47,729 nt of DNA, taken from positions 1 to 47,729 of the forward strand of contig JAHHGS010000099.1 in the NCBI GenBank assembly GCA_019359715.1, read 5' to 3'. Below the pieces are notes generated by a model that had not been told where the DNA came from, ran no database searches, and worked only from the letters and a program-made list of their open reading frames with translations. Positions 16,274-25,167 of this stretch are shown here, piece by piece. The translations under genes and the position numbers were made by a program. Numbering within the stretch: position 1 is the stretch's first letter; each line of letters opens with the position of its first letter. Origin of the DNA: Aphanocapsa sp. GSE-SYN-MK-11-07L (GTDB taxonomy: Bacteria > Cyanobacteriota > Cyanobacteriia > Thermosynechococcales > Thermosynechococcaceae).

Positions 16274-17179
16274 ATGACGCTTAACTCTCAAATCCAGTCT
16301 GAAGACGACCCGCTGGTGCTGGCTCACGCCGCAGCCGACGCCCTGATTCTGCAAGTGAATGAACAAATTACCCTAGAGACATTCGATGTCAGCAATCAGG
16401 CGCTGTTGAAACAACTGGTCGAAGGCTTAGGAGACACGCGTGGTTTGGTGCGGCTGCGATTTGCGGAAACGCTGGGTGAAATTGGTGAACCCGCCACACC
16501 GTTTTTGTTGGAAGCACTCTCTAGTCATGCCAACGTAGTTGTGCGGCGAGCTGCTGCCAAAACCTTGACCCTGATTGCTGACCCCGCCGCCGTACCAACG
16601 CTGCTCAACGCCTTTCTACACGACGAAGATACCGTCGTCCAAGGCTCCGCTGCCGGCGCTTTGGCTAGAACTGGCGAAACGGCAGTGCCGGCGCTGCTGG
16701 ATATTTTGGCTTCAACTGAATACTCTGAGAGCACCAAGGGTCATGCCGCTTGGGCGCTAGCCTTTATTGGCTCCGAAGCTGCTGATCACTTGTATGCTGC
16801 CTTAGATTCTGACCTCGTGGACGTGCGGTGTGCGGTAGTCGGGGCGATCGCCCATGTCGCGCAGGAACAAGCCGATGAACGAGCCTGCAATGTTTTGGTG
16901 TCAGCCCTCACCGATCCAGAAGGCGTAATTCGGACGGAAGCGGCCGCAGCCTTAGGACAAATCAACTACCCACCTGCCCTGCCGCACCTGATTTTAGCCC
17001 TGCGAGATGCCGATGGTGAAGTCAGGAAAGCAGCCGTCAGCAGTCTAGGTAAGATTGGCGGTCAATCTGCCCTAGAACCGCTGCAAGCTGCCCTCAACGA
17101 TCCGCTAGAAGTTGTCAGAGTCCTAGCCAAGTTAGCGATCGCCCAAATTGAACGCCAATCCACCGCCGAGAGTTGGTAG
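16274..17179 (+). CDS. HEAT-repeat protein, bilin lyase-like or NblB-like
   Basis: A 301-residue protein built of PBS-lyase/EZ HEAT repeats: about eight units, for example VRLRFAETLGEIGEPATPFL, VVRRAAAKTLTLIADPAAVP, KGHAAWALAFIGSEAADHL, VIRTEAAAALGQINYPPAL, VRKAAVSSLGKIGGQSAL. The family includes bilin lyases (CpcE/F, CpeY/Z, CpeF) and NblB, which act on phycobiliprotein chromophores. The length and position fit a CpeF- or NblB-like role, but no diagnostic motif settles it. Follows the small coiled-coil gene by 29 bases and converges on frp. Confidence 0.82.
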   Translation: MTLNSQIQSEDDPLVLAHAAADALILQVNEQITLETFDVSNQALLKQLVEGLGDTRGLVRLRFAETLGEIGEPATPFLLEALSSHANVVVRRAAAKTLTLIADPAAVPTLLNAFLHDEDTVVQGSAAGALARTGETAVPALLDILASTEYSESTKGHAAWALAFIGSEAADHLYAALDSDLVDVRCAVVGAIAHVAQEQADERACNVLVSALTDPEGVIRTEAAAALGQINYPPALPHLILALRDADGEVRKAAVSSLGKIGGQSALEPLQAALNDPLEVVRVLAKLAIAQIERQSTAESW

Positions 17180-17189
17180 TTGGGTCAGA

Positions 17190-17516
17190 CTACATGCGAG
17201 CCAGGGAGATAATTTTGGCCAACTTGTCTTTCGCTAATCCTTCCAGATCCGTTGGCTGCAACCAGCCTTGCTTGATAAAAGTAGCAAAGACAAATAAAAG
17301 CACGGAGTAGCTAAAATCGTATTTGCCGTCAATTTCATGCCGCCTTGCACTCAAAAAGTCGTGCAAGCGCCAGATTTGATCCAGTTCGGTAATTGCCCCT
17401 GCGCTTTCCCGAATCTCTTGGATCAGCGTACTAGTTTCTCGCTCATAGGCTTTTTGGAAGGCCACCTCAGCTATTTTTTGCTCCGTCTCAGACCAGATAA
17501 TTTCGTTAACTTGCAT
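17190..17516 (-). CDS. frp: Fluorescence recovery protein (FRP)
   Basis: A 108-residue all-helical protein. The diagnostic block WRLHDFLSARRHEIDGKYD (about residues 49-67) keeps Trp49, His52, Asp53 and Arg59, the residues known to contact the active orange carotenoid protein. FRP binds OCP-red, detaches it from the phycobilisome and speeds its return to the orange form. The ATG at 17516 is preferred over a TTG at 17522. It lies 155 bases downstream of ocp on the same strand, as in the classical OCP1-FRP arrangement. Confidence 0.95.
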   Translation of the reverse strand: MQVNEIIWSETEQKIAEVAFQKAYERETSTLIQEIRESAGAITELDQIWRLHDFLSARRHEIDGKYDFSYSVLLFVFATFIKQGWLQPTDLEGLAKDKLAKIISLARM

Positions 17517-17616
17517 TTTCAAAATCTATAGGGCATTTCCTTCGGAGAAACGCCGAAATCTAGTTGTTTACAGTTGGCTCAAATCAAGAGCAATTTGAAA
17601 AGACGATCAGACACGC

Positions 17617-17644
17617 TGGCTAGCACCCCTAAGAGCGCTAGCCA
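17617..17644. other. Stem-loop between ocp and frp
   Basis: An 8-bp perfect inverted repeat, TGGCTAGC (17617-17624) and GCTAGCCA (17637-17644), with a 12-base loop. Read on the minus strand it follows the ocp stop by 27 bases and precedes frp by about 100. No T run follows, so it is not a standard terminator; it could be a processing or attenuation hairpin that lowers frp relative to ocp. Confidence 0.4.
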
Positions 17645-17671
17645 ATGGTGTGACTGGTTTTTAGTGTGACA

Positions 17672-18628
17672 CTAACGAGCCAAATTCAGCAACTCTTTGG
17701 GGGAAGCCAACAGGTCGATCGCCACAAAGAAAATTTTGCCGTCGGGATTAAGCAGAAAGCGCCAGGCCATATTCATGCCCACGCCTGCGCCAAACCAAGG
17801 AGTTTGCACCTTGCCGGTAACTTTGATTTGGGTATAACCGTCTTCAGTCGGTTCAGTCACGCCGCGCTCTGGCAGTAGTTTGAGGTTTTGGCAGTCTTCT
17901 TTGAAAAAGCGCAGCACATTGTCTTTCCCAACAATTGGCTTTTGGAAGGGAGCCTGGAGAGCGCCGTCGGCTGTAAACAGCTCAATCAAGGCATCAAAGT
18001 CGTTGGCGTTCATGTTGTTCATGTAGTTCAGCACGGTTGGATTATCAACCCCTTCAATGCTGACTTGAGTCCGCTGAGCAGATGCCGTCGGCGGCACAAC
18101 TGGCTCCGAGACTTTATTTTCTCCTGACTTGACTGGATCAAACCCCATCCCAACGACAGCGTTGCGAAGAACAGTAATTTGTTGCCCAGAATCAAGGTTT
18201 CTGATTGCTTGTAAAACTGATGAGGCATTGGCAGAAAGCTTGTAACCTTCTGGAATCGGAGCTACAATTCCCTGCTCCATCCACTCGCCAAGACGATACC
18301 AGAAACCCAGTTTAATGTTGACAGACCAAATGCCGTAGGTGCGGCAGATCGGAGTGTCTACCCGGTTAGCCAGGTCACACATCACTTGAGTTTGCTCCTG
18401 GAAGCTCATGGCTCGAATTTGGTCCATCGTTGGTTCAGCAAACTGCATGTTGGCTGCCCCTGGCGCGGCAACTGTAATTGTTTTTCCCATTTCAAGGTAG
18501 GCGAACCAAATGAGGGCCAGTTGGTCTTCAGCGTTGAGCTGAGTGAATCTAGCGATTGTGGCGGGAACTGCATCAGCAGATAGGGTCTCGGGAAAGATGC
18601 TACGAGCTGAGTCAATTGTAAATGGCAT
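17672..18628 (-). CDS. ocp: Orange carotenoid protein
   Basis: A 318-residue photoactive carotenoid protein of full length. The N-terminal helical effector domain (1-165) and C-terminal NTF2-like domain (about 195-315) are joined by a Pro/Ser linker. Key residues are present: Tyr44, Trp110, Arg155 and Glu244 (the interdomain salt bridge), and Tyr202 and Trp289, which bond the carotenoid keto group (201/288 in Synechocystis). With an adjacent frp this is an OCP1-type quencher of phycobilisomes in strong blue-green light. The ATG at 18628 gives the standard MPFTIDSAR start; the longer frame is discarded. Confidence 0.97.
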   Translation of the reverse strand: MPFTIDSARSIFPETLSADAVPATIARFTQLNAEDQLALIWFAYLEMGKTITVAAPGAANMQFAEPTMDQIRAMSFQEQTQVMCDLANRVDTPICRTYGIWSVNIKLGFWYRLGEWMEQGIVAPIPEGYKLSANASSVLQAIRNLDSGQQITVLRNAVVGMGFDPVKSGENKVSEPVVPPTASAQRTQVSIEGVDNPTVLNYMNNMNANDFDALIELFTADGALQAPFQKPIVGKDNVLRFFKEDCQNLKLLPERGVTEPTEDGYTQIKVTGKVQTPWFGAGVGMNMAWRFLLNPDGKIFFVAIDLLASPKELLNLAR

Positions 18629-18713
18629 AAATCTACCTATGCGAAAAGGTTTGCAAGTAAACAAACGCCTGCGGCGCTGATTTGATTTTCCTAGAACGGA
18701 ATGTCATTCAATG

Positions 18714-18762
18714 GTTATAGAATATAAAGAAATGTGACAAAATGTAAACTACTTTTTACATT
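18714..18762 (-). promoter_or_regulatory. Putative ocp promoter and upstream inverted repeat
   Basis: On the minus strand, TTGTCA (18740-18735) and TATAAC (18719-18714) are 15 bases apart, a fair -35/-10 pair about 85 bases before the ocp ATG. Just upstream is a perfect inverted repeat, AATGTAAA (18741-18748) and TTTACATT (18755-18762), with a six-base centre. It could be an operator. It could also end the upstream trm1 transcript, since TTTT follows, but the A/T stem would be weak as a terminator. Confidence 0.4.
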
Positions 18763-18813
18763 GTTTTCATAATTGCTCCGATAAAGTTTCCAAATCTTGG
18801 CAGCAGGCGATCG

Positions 18814-19932
18814 CTACTGACTCAACTGCCTGGATAAAGAGATGCACTCAGCTAGGGTGGCATCTGTTTTTACTGCCTGCGGGTTAGTGTGAGTAGCGCT
18901 AGCTCGATAGCCTTGGTTTTGGAGTGCTTGCAGCAGGCGATCGCGGTTGGGAATATCGATCTTGCCGCGCCGCCCGATTTCCGCCAAGGGATAGAAGTAA
19001 GGCGGTAAACTTGCTTCGGCCTGCATAATTTGGAGCAACGCCCAACATTTTTGCCAATCCCAAGTCTTGGCTTGCGCTGCCATCCGGCTTAAAAAGCCTG
19101 GGTCGTGGAGCTGTCCTAACCAGAGTGGGCCGCTGAGAATCGGCGATCGCCGACAACTAGGGCTGAAGCACCTAACACAATGAAATTGCCGCCAACTCAC
19201 GGTTTGAAACTCGCCGCAGCCATGACAGTAGCCCAAAAAACCAAACTGTTCTGGCTGCCAAGGGTGCTTGACTAACCGCACCATCACCCGATAGGTCTGC
19301 CCCTGAAACAAGCTGAACAAAGGCTGAATGCCGCAACCAAATCTGCCTGCCTGCTGGAGTAGCCCACCAATTTGCAACCGCAAGCCTTGTTCCTGAGCGG
19401 CGGGATGCGATCGGGCATAGCCACCCCATAACCTCAGACTCGCAGCCGGGTCGCGCCCTGAAATCGATCGACCGTCCGTGCTGGTCAGGTAAATCAGCCC
19501 CCCCAGCCGAGTTGCCCCCAAGCATGAACTTAAATAAGCAGCCGAGTTACCAAAGCAGTCCAGGTCTACTAAGTCGTAGTAATCCTGCTGCTGAGCGCAG
19601 GCCAACAACTGCTGCTGAGCATCTTGATGGCTAATCTTGAACCTCGGCAATGCGAGCTGATTGGTCAGGTTATGCTGGAGCGTTGCTGCCAGGTCTGGAT
19701 CGGCATCATTGGCCCAGACAAAATCGGCATTTGCTTCTAGCGTATACCGCAGCGATCGCACGCCGCAGCCTGCCATTCCCTCCAGCACCCGCAGCTGCCC
19801 TGTCTCTGCTTTGTAAATTGCCGCTGCCAGCACTCCCAAATCTCTGGCCACCCGACTAGTCGATCGAAAGAAAGCGCTGCCGACTTCAAACTGGGCTTTG
19901 CCTTCTTGCCAGACTGGCTCAGCAAAAGTCAT
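18814..19932 (-). CDS. trm1: tRNA (guanine26-N2)-dimethyltransferase, Trm1 family
   Basis: A 372-residue protein with the Trm1 order: N-terminal EGKAQFEVGSAFFRSTSRVARDLGV, SAM-binding motif VLEGMAGCGVRSLRY, NDADPDLAATLQHNL, catalytic-region DLDCFGNSAAYLSS, then a C-terminal zinc-binding region with Cys pairs (GYCHGCGEF, HCVRCFSPSC). It methylates G26 (and possibly G27) of tRNA. Trm1 is typical of archaea and eukaryotes and rare in bacteria, known in Aquifex and some cyanobacteria. Last gene of a tight three-gene operon (gaps of 15 and 3 bases). Confidence 0.9.
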   Translation of the reverse strand: MTFAEPVWQEGKAQFEVGSAFFRSTSRVARDLGVLAAAIYKAETGQLRVLEGMAGCGVRSLRYTLEANADFVWANDADPDLAATLQHNLTNQLALPRFKISHQDAQQQLLACAQQQDYYDLVDLDCFGNSAAYLSSCLGATRLGGLIYLTSTDGRSISGRDPAASLRLWGGYARSHPAAQEQGLRLQIGGLLQQAGRFGCGIQPLFSLFQGQTYRVMVRLVKHPWQPEQFGFLGYCHGCGEFQTVSWRQFHCVRCFSPSCRRSPILSGPLWLGQLHDPGFLSRMAAQAKTWDWQKCWALLQIMQAEASLPPYFYPLAEIGRRGKIDIPNRDRLLQALQNQGYRASATHTNPQAVKTDATLAECISLSRQLSQ

Positions 19933-19935
19933 GTC

Positions 19936-20223
19936 CTACTGGAGCACTTGGGCGATCGCCGCCTCTAATTCTGTTTGATCCAGATTAGTTAGAACAAATA
20001 CCTCTTGCACACTTTTGCCCCGCCGAGCCACCAGCTTAAACCCACCTAAAATCGGCACCGAAACCCGCAATTGTAGCCGCGGGGCTTGCCCTTTACTCAT
20101 TGCAATCACACCGGGAGTAATGGTGCGAATCCCTGGTACACAGGTCAGCCGCTTCAAAACAGGAATCAGCTTGTCAACATGGGTGGAATGATTGAGGACT
20201 AACCGCCCCGGTGCAGGTTGCAT
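19936..20223 (-). CDS. DUF2103 family protein
   Basis: A 95-residue protein matching the DUF2103 pattern: GRLVLNHSTHVDKLIPVLKRL, GIRTITPGVI, LQLRVSVPILGGFKLVARRGKSVQEVFV. The family has been described as putative metal-binding, but its role is not known. It ends three bases before the trm1 start and starts 15 bases after the DUF3082 gene, so the three share a transcript. The basic, RNA-binding-like C-terminal block and the link with a tRNA methylase hint at a translation-related role; this is only inference. Confidence 0.85.
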   Translation of the reverse strand: MQPAPGRLVLNHSTHVDKLIPVLKRLTCVPGIRTITPGVIAMSKGQAPRLQLRVSVPILGGFKLVARRGKSVQEVFVLTNLDQTELEAAIAQVLQ

Positions 20224-20238
20224 TGGCTTACGCTCTGG

Positions 20239-20556
20239 CTAATCAGCCGGGGGCAGCGCCGATCGCCCCTGCACCGCAAGCTGAATCCCTAACCCGATCA
20301 AACCCAGCGCCGCAATGCTAAAAATACCTGTGGCCAGGGTGCTCATGCCCACCACCAGAGTCCGCACTGCCGCTGACAAACTGTGGGCAATTTGGTTAGT
20401 TGTGATTAGGGGATGGGCAGCAAAGGAATGAGCGATCGCCGCTGTCAGGCGATAGAGCAACAAGCCCAACGAGCCAGCCACCAGCGCACCACTCAAACAT
20501 TTGAGCGGCGTTGCTTTGCCCGCAGTACTCGTTGGTGGAGGCGATGGCTCTGACAT
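20239..20556 (-). CDS. DUF3082 family membrane protein
   Basis: A 105-residue protein with a Pro/Ser-rich N-terminus followed by two hydrophobic spans (about 22-45, LSGALVAGSLGLLLYRLTAAIA, and 70-95, GMSTLATGIFSIAALGLIGLGI). The PLKCLSGALVAGSLGLLLY block fits DUF3082, a cyanobacterial/plastid family of unknown function. First gene of the DUF3082-DUF2103-trm1 operon. The divergent spacer to the AAA ATPase gene is about 105 bases and holds a small inverted repeat (GTTATT...AATAAC near 20614). Confidence 0.8.
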   Translation of the reverse strand: MSEPSPPPTSTAGKATPLKCLSGALVAGSLGLLLYRLTAAIAHSFAAHPLITTNQIAHSLSAAVRTLVVGMSTLATGIFSIAALGLIGLGIQLAVQGRSALPPAD

Positions 20557-20661
20557 CAGGTTTCAATTCCTTCCTAAGATAATCATAGGCTACCAGAAAC
20601 GATGCCCCATACTGAGTTATTTCAGTAAGAATAACTGTTAGTGATCTCAATAGGCAACTGT

Positions 20662-21810
20662 ATGACTAGATTTGAAAACATATCAGTAAAAGGCTTTCGC
20701 CGTCTTCAGCATCTCGAACTTGAAATGAGGAATCTCAATGTCATGATTGGTGCAAATGGAGCTGGAAAAACCTCTTTTTTAGATGTTCTTTCAACACTGG
20801 CTGCTTCAGCTAATGGTAAGTTAAACGATACATTGCGACTCAAAGGTGGATTAAATGAAATTTTAACTAGGGGTAAGACACGAGAACTTGAAATTTCAGT
20901 CTCAATGCAAGTGCCAGAAAAACCACCTTTGAAATACAGCTTAACTTTGTCCCCTAAAAATCTATCTTATGAAATCGATAAAGAAACCCTAACACAACAG
21001 AGCAATCCTAATGAACCTGAGCCATTCAAATATATTGAATCGAATGGACTAGACATTAAGTACTTCAGTCAAGAAGAGAGAAGGCTTTTGAGGCCAAATT
21101 GGAATCATAATTATTTTGAGACATCACTCTCTCAAGTTCCTAAAATGTATCGTGAACCTGAGAGCTTAAGACGAAGCCTTGCTGCCTGTACTTATTATGG
21201 GGCGCTTGATGTTTCAGAGAAAAGTCCAATTCGTCTACCTCAAGCCATGCGTCCCGCACTGCTACCCGGCGCAAGTGGCGAAGATTTGGTTTCCTGTCTC
21301 TATAACCTCCGGGAAACTGATCGAGATCGCTTTGAAATGGTTGAAGACATAATGCGTACAGCATTTCCAGACTTTGAGCGGTTAAACTTTCCTCCAGTTG
21401 CTGCTGGAACTATCTCCATGACCTGGACAGATAAAAATTTTTCTCAACCTATCTATGTACATGAGCTATCAGAAGGGACACTTCGCTTTCTTTGGCTTGT
21501 TACTCTTCTACAAAGCCAAGGTTTAACAACTATCACTTTGCTAGATGAACCGGAAATTAGCTTGCATCCTGAACTTTTTAGATACCTAGTGTATCTAATG
21601 AGGGAGGCTTCAAAGCACACACAGCTTATAGTGGCAACTCACTCAGATCGACTAATCAGATGTCTTGAACCGTATGAGGTTCTGGTTTGCGATCTTGAAG
21701 AGGGCGAGGCAATAATGACATGGGCAGACACTTTTAATTTAGATAAATGGTTGGAGGATTATAGCCTTGATCAAATTTGGGCAATGAATGTAATAGGTGG
21801 TCGTTCATGA
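20662..21810 (+). CDS. SMC-like AAA ATPase (AAA_21), first gene of candidate defence pair
   Basis: A 382-residue P-loop ATPase of the OLD/RecF-like class. Walker A GANGAGKTS is at residues 30-38, an ABC-type signature (ELSEGTLRFLWLVTLL) comes before Walker B LLDEPEISLHP (about 293-302), and an H-loop VATHSD follows. There is no TOPRIM domain in the chain; the TOPRIM-like partner is the next gene. The ATG at 20662 fits the conserved start (MTRFENISVKGFRRL). It overlaps the next gene by ATGA. The region is visibly A/T-richer and free of the HIP1 octamer common on both sides, suggesting acquisition by transfer. Such ATPases sense phage or damaged DNA and control a nuclease; that role is inferred here. 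Confidence 0.88.
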   Translation: MTRFENISVKGFRRLQHLELEMRNLNVMIGANGAGKTSFLDVLSTLAASANGKLNDTLRLKGGLNEILTRGKTRELEISVSMQVPEKPPLKYSLTLSPKNLSYEIDKETLTQQSNPNEPEPFKYIESNGLDIKYFSQEERRLLRPNWNHNYFETSLSQVPKMYREPESLRRSLAACTYYGALDVSEKSPIRLPQAMRPALLPGASGEDLVSCLYNLRETDRDRFEMVEDIMRTAFPDFERLNFPPVAAGTISMTWTDKNFSQPIYVHELSEGTLRFLWLVTLLQSQGLTTITLLDEPEISLHPELFRYLVYLMREASKHTQLIVATHSDRLIRCLEPYEVLVCDLEEGEAIMTWADTFNLDKWLEDYSLDQIWAMNVIGGRS

Positions 21811-22409
21811 AAATTGCTATTTTGGTGGAGGGAGATACTGAAGTAGCTTTTCGAGACAAGCTTCGTGAGTTTTTAAGTCATCGTGTAAGTCAAATGCCGA
21901 GACTCAAGTTTTTTCCTCAAAGTGGTCGAATTCCTAAAGAAAAGAAACTTAAGAATATCGTTGAAAACTTGCTGGATACTGATGGTTATGATGCCGTAAT
22001 TGCACTTACTGACGTTTATACTGGAACAAATGACTTCAAAGATGCTGCTGATGCTAAAGCTAAGATGGTGAATTGGGTAGGAAATAATCCAAATTTTTAT
22101 CCGCACGCAGCATTACATGATTTTGAGGCATGGTTGCTTCCATACTGGATAACTATTCAAAAACTGGCAAAGCATAATCGGCGTAGTCCTAGTAATTTGC
22201 CTGAAACAGTGAATCACCAAAAGCCTCCCTCTTATTTGATTAAGGAGACTTTTAGGACGGGTCAATGTGGTTATGACTACAACAAGCCTATTCATGGCAA
22301 AAAAATATTAAAGGAAAGCGATCTGATGGTTGCAATTAGAGTTTGTCCAGAGCTAAAAGCTTTTGTGAATCGAATTCTTTGTCTTTGTGACGAAGAAGAG
22401 ATCTTCTGA
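21807..22409 (+). CDS. DUF4276 TOPRIM-like protein, second gene of candidate defence pair
   Basis: A 200-residue protein. The N-terminus KIAILVEGDTEVAF gives the TOPRIM-like acidic motif (Glu8, Glu12), a second acidic strand is VIALTDVYTG (Asp69), and HDFEAWLL (104-110) is the DUF4276 hallmark. It probably adopts a TOPRIM-type fold that binds a metal and cuts nucleic acid. ATG lies inside the stop of the ATPase gene (ATGA), so the pair is translationally coupled. A split ATPase/TOPRIM design recalls OLD-family and PARIS (AriA/AriB) defence. Ends eight bases before convergent fabG. Confidence 0.87.
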   Translation: MKIAILVEGDTEVAFRDKLREFLSHRVSQMPRLKFFPQSGRIPKEKKLKNIVENLLDTDGYDAVIALTDVYTGTNDFKDAADAKAKMVNWVGNNPNFYPHAALHDFEAWLLPYWITIQKLAKHNRRSPSNLPETVNHQKPPSYLIKETFRTGQCGYDYNKPIHGKKILKESDLMVAIRVCPELKAFVNRILCLCDEEEIF

Positions 22410-22417
22410 TTTTTTAC

Positions 22418-23191
<774 letters not shown>

Positions 23192-23292
23192 TCATCATCT
23201 CAACCGATGGCCACCGAGAGCAAGTGTCTAGATTTGATACTGCTGATGGCAGTTTAGCTTTTTAATCTTGCATTGAAATCAAATAGAGCGAT

Positions 23293-23310
23293 TTTCACAG
23301 TTCTTTCACA
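23293..23310. promoter_or_regulatory. Direct repeat upstream of mntC
   Basis: Two copies of TTTCACA start exactly 11 bases apart (23293-23299 and 23304-23310), one helical turn, 55 bases before the mntC ATG. This is the layout bound by OmpR/PhoB-type regulators. In Synechocystis the ManS-ManR pair represses mntCAB, so ManR or a similar regulator is a plausible binder; the motif itself has not been matched to a known ManR site. Confidence 0.4.
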
Positions 23311-23364
23311 TTGATCTGAGCCTGTGCTAGGTTTAAGAATATGAGATAAATATGAAAAGCAGCA

Positions 23365-24354
23365 ATGCAGGCTTGGTTTGGCTTTAATGGAGGGGCTTTG
23401 GCCTGGAAACGCTATCGAGTGGTTGGATTGGGTCTACTGCTGGGATTTTGGTTGAGTGGCTGTAATGGTCAGACTTCAAACCAGACAAATCAGCCGCCAG
23501 AGTTTAGTTCTGCCCAACCTGACCAGAAAGTTGTGCTGACCACGTTCACGATACTGGCAGATATGGCTCAGAACGTTGCGGGTAAGCAAGCGATCGTCAC
23601 CTCCATTACCAAGCCAGGAGCAGAAATTCACGGCTACGAGCCAACCCCAAGTGATTTGGAGCGAGGGCAAAGGGCAAATGTGATTTTAGACAATGGCTTA
23701 AATCTAGAGCGCTGGGCAACTCGGTTTTATAACAGTTTTCCCAACGTGCCCCACATTACGCTTAGCGAGGATGTGCAGCCGATTAGCATTGCCGAAGGAG
23801 CTTATCAAGGCAAGCCAAATCCCCATGCTTGGATGTCGCCCCAAAATGCGTTGATTTATGTGGAAAACATTCGCCAAGCGCTAGCCAAGCTTGATCCAGC
23901 CAACGCTGATACTTACAAGGCGAATGCAGCCGCTTACAGTCAGCAAATTCTGGCGATCGACCAGAAGCTGAAGCAGGCGATCGCTGTGATTCCGCCGGAA
24001 CAGCGCTACATCGTCAGTTGCGAAGGCGCATTTGCTTACCTTGCCCGCGACTATGGCTTAAAGGAAGTTTACCTCTGGCCCGTCAACGCTGAGCAGCAGG
24101 CGACACCGAAGCAAGTTGAACGAGTCATCAAAACAGTGAAGACTAATCAAATTCCAGCCGTCTTTTGTGAAAGTACGGTCAATGATCAAATTCAGCGCCA
24201 AGTTGCCAAGGAGACAGGAGCAAAGTTTGCCGGTGTGTTTTACGTCGATTCCCTTTCTCCCCCGAATGGCCCAGCTACAACCTATCTCAAGTTACTGGAG
24301 TACAACGTTAATACTCTGATAAAAGGTTTACAGGGAAACAAGGCCAGCCAGTGA
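23365..24354 (+). CDS. mntC: Manganese-binding lipoprotein MntC
   Basis: A 329-residue cluster A-I solute-binding protein. The lipobox WLSGC puts the lipidated cysteine at residue 33. The metal ligands fall at His89, His154, Glu220 and Asp295, the positions used by Synechocystis MntC, and Cys219 and Cys268 match the disulfide reported there, so manganese rather than zinc is favoured; there is no His-rich zinc loop. It captures Mn2+ for photosystem II assembly. First gene of mntC-mntA-mntB. Confidence 0.94.
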   Translation: MQAWFGFNGGALAWKRYRVVGLGLLLGFWLSGCNGQTSNQTNQPPEFSSAQPDQKVVLTTFTILADMAQNVAGKQAIVTSITKPGAEIHGYEPTPSDLERGQRANVILDNGLNLERWATRFYNSFPNVPHITLSEDVQPISIAEGAYQGKPNPHAWMSPQNALIYVENIRQALAKLDPANADTYKANAAAYSQQILAIDQKLKQAIAVIPPEQRYIVSCEGAFAYLARDYGLKEVYLWPVNAEQQATPKQVERVIKTVKTNQIPAVFCESTVNDQIQRQVAKETGAKFAGVFYVDSLSPPNGPATTYLKLLEYNVNTLIKGLQGNKASQ

Positions 24355-24378
24355 GAAAAACTCAAGCGAGAAGCACAC

Positions 24379-25167
24379 ATGGACGGAATCAGTATTCAGA
24401 TTGAAAATGTGACGGTGGCTTACCACGGCAAAGTAGCCCTGCACAGCGCTTCCCTTAACCTGAAAGCGGGGACGATTTGTGGGCTAGTCGGGATGAACGG
24501 GGCCGGTAAATCGACCCTATTCAAAGCAATGATGGGGTTTGTGAAGCCAGTCAGCGGCAGTATTTTAATCAATGGCTTGCCGATTCGCCGCGTTCAAAAA
24601 AGCAGTTTGGTTGCCTACGTTCCGCAGTCAGAAGACGTGGACTGGAATTTTCCGGTTAGCGTTTACGATGTGGTGATGATGGGGCGCTATGGCTACATGA
24701 ATCTGTTGCGGATGCCCCGATCGCTAGATCGGCGGATTGTCCGGGAAAGCTTGGAGCGAGTTGACCTCTGGCAACTGCGCGATCGCCAAATTGGCGAACT
24801 CTCTGGTGGTCAAAAGAAACGCGCCTTTTTTGCCCGCGCCTTGGCCCAGCAGGGCACCGTTTTGCTATTGGACGAACCGTTTGCTGGGGTTGATATCAAA
24901 ACTGAGAAACTGATGATTGACCTGCTGATCGAACTGCGCCAGGCCGGGCAGACAATTTTGATTTCAACCCATGATTTAGCCTCAATCACGACATTCTGCG
25001 ACCAAGTGGTGCTGATCAACCGCAGCATTCTGGCCTACGGCGATACCTCAGAAGTCTTTACTGAGGAAAATCTTTCCCGCACGTTTGGCGGCTTCGTCGG
25101 TGAGTTGCCCCTAGCCAAACGTCGGCTCACTCAGGGCAGTATGAGTCCAGACCAGGAGCAGCCGTAA
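24379..25167 (+). CDS. mntA: Manganese ABC transporter ATPase MntA
   Basis: A 262-residue ABC ATPase with Walker A GMNGAGKST, Q-loop YVPQSEDVDW, signature ELSGGQKKRAFFARAL, Walker B VLLLDEPF and H-loop STHD. The VPQ...VDWNFP block is typical of the Mn/Zn importer subfamily. It starts 24 bases after mntC and its TAA overlaps the mntB ATG by one base. It energises uptake through MntB. Confidence 0.95.
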   Translation: MDGISIQIENVTVAYHGKVALHSASLNLKAGTICGLVGMNGAGKSTLFKAMMGFVKPVSGSILINGLPIRRVQKSSLVAYVPQSEDVDWNFPVSVYDVVMMGRYGYMNLLRMPRSLDRRIVRESLERVDLWQLRDRQIGELSGGQKKRAFFARALAQQGTVLLLDEPFAGVDIKTEKLMIDLLIELRQAGQTILISTHDLASITTFCDQVVLINRSILAYGDTSEVFTEENLSRTFGGFVGELPLAKRRLTQGSMSPDQEQP

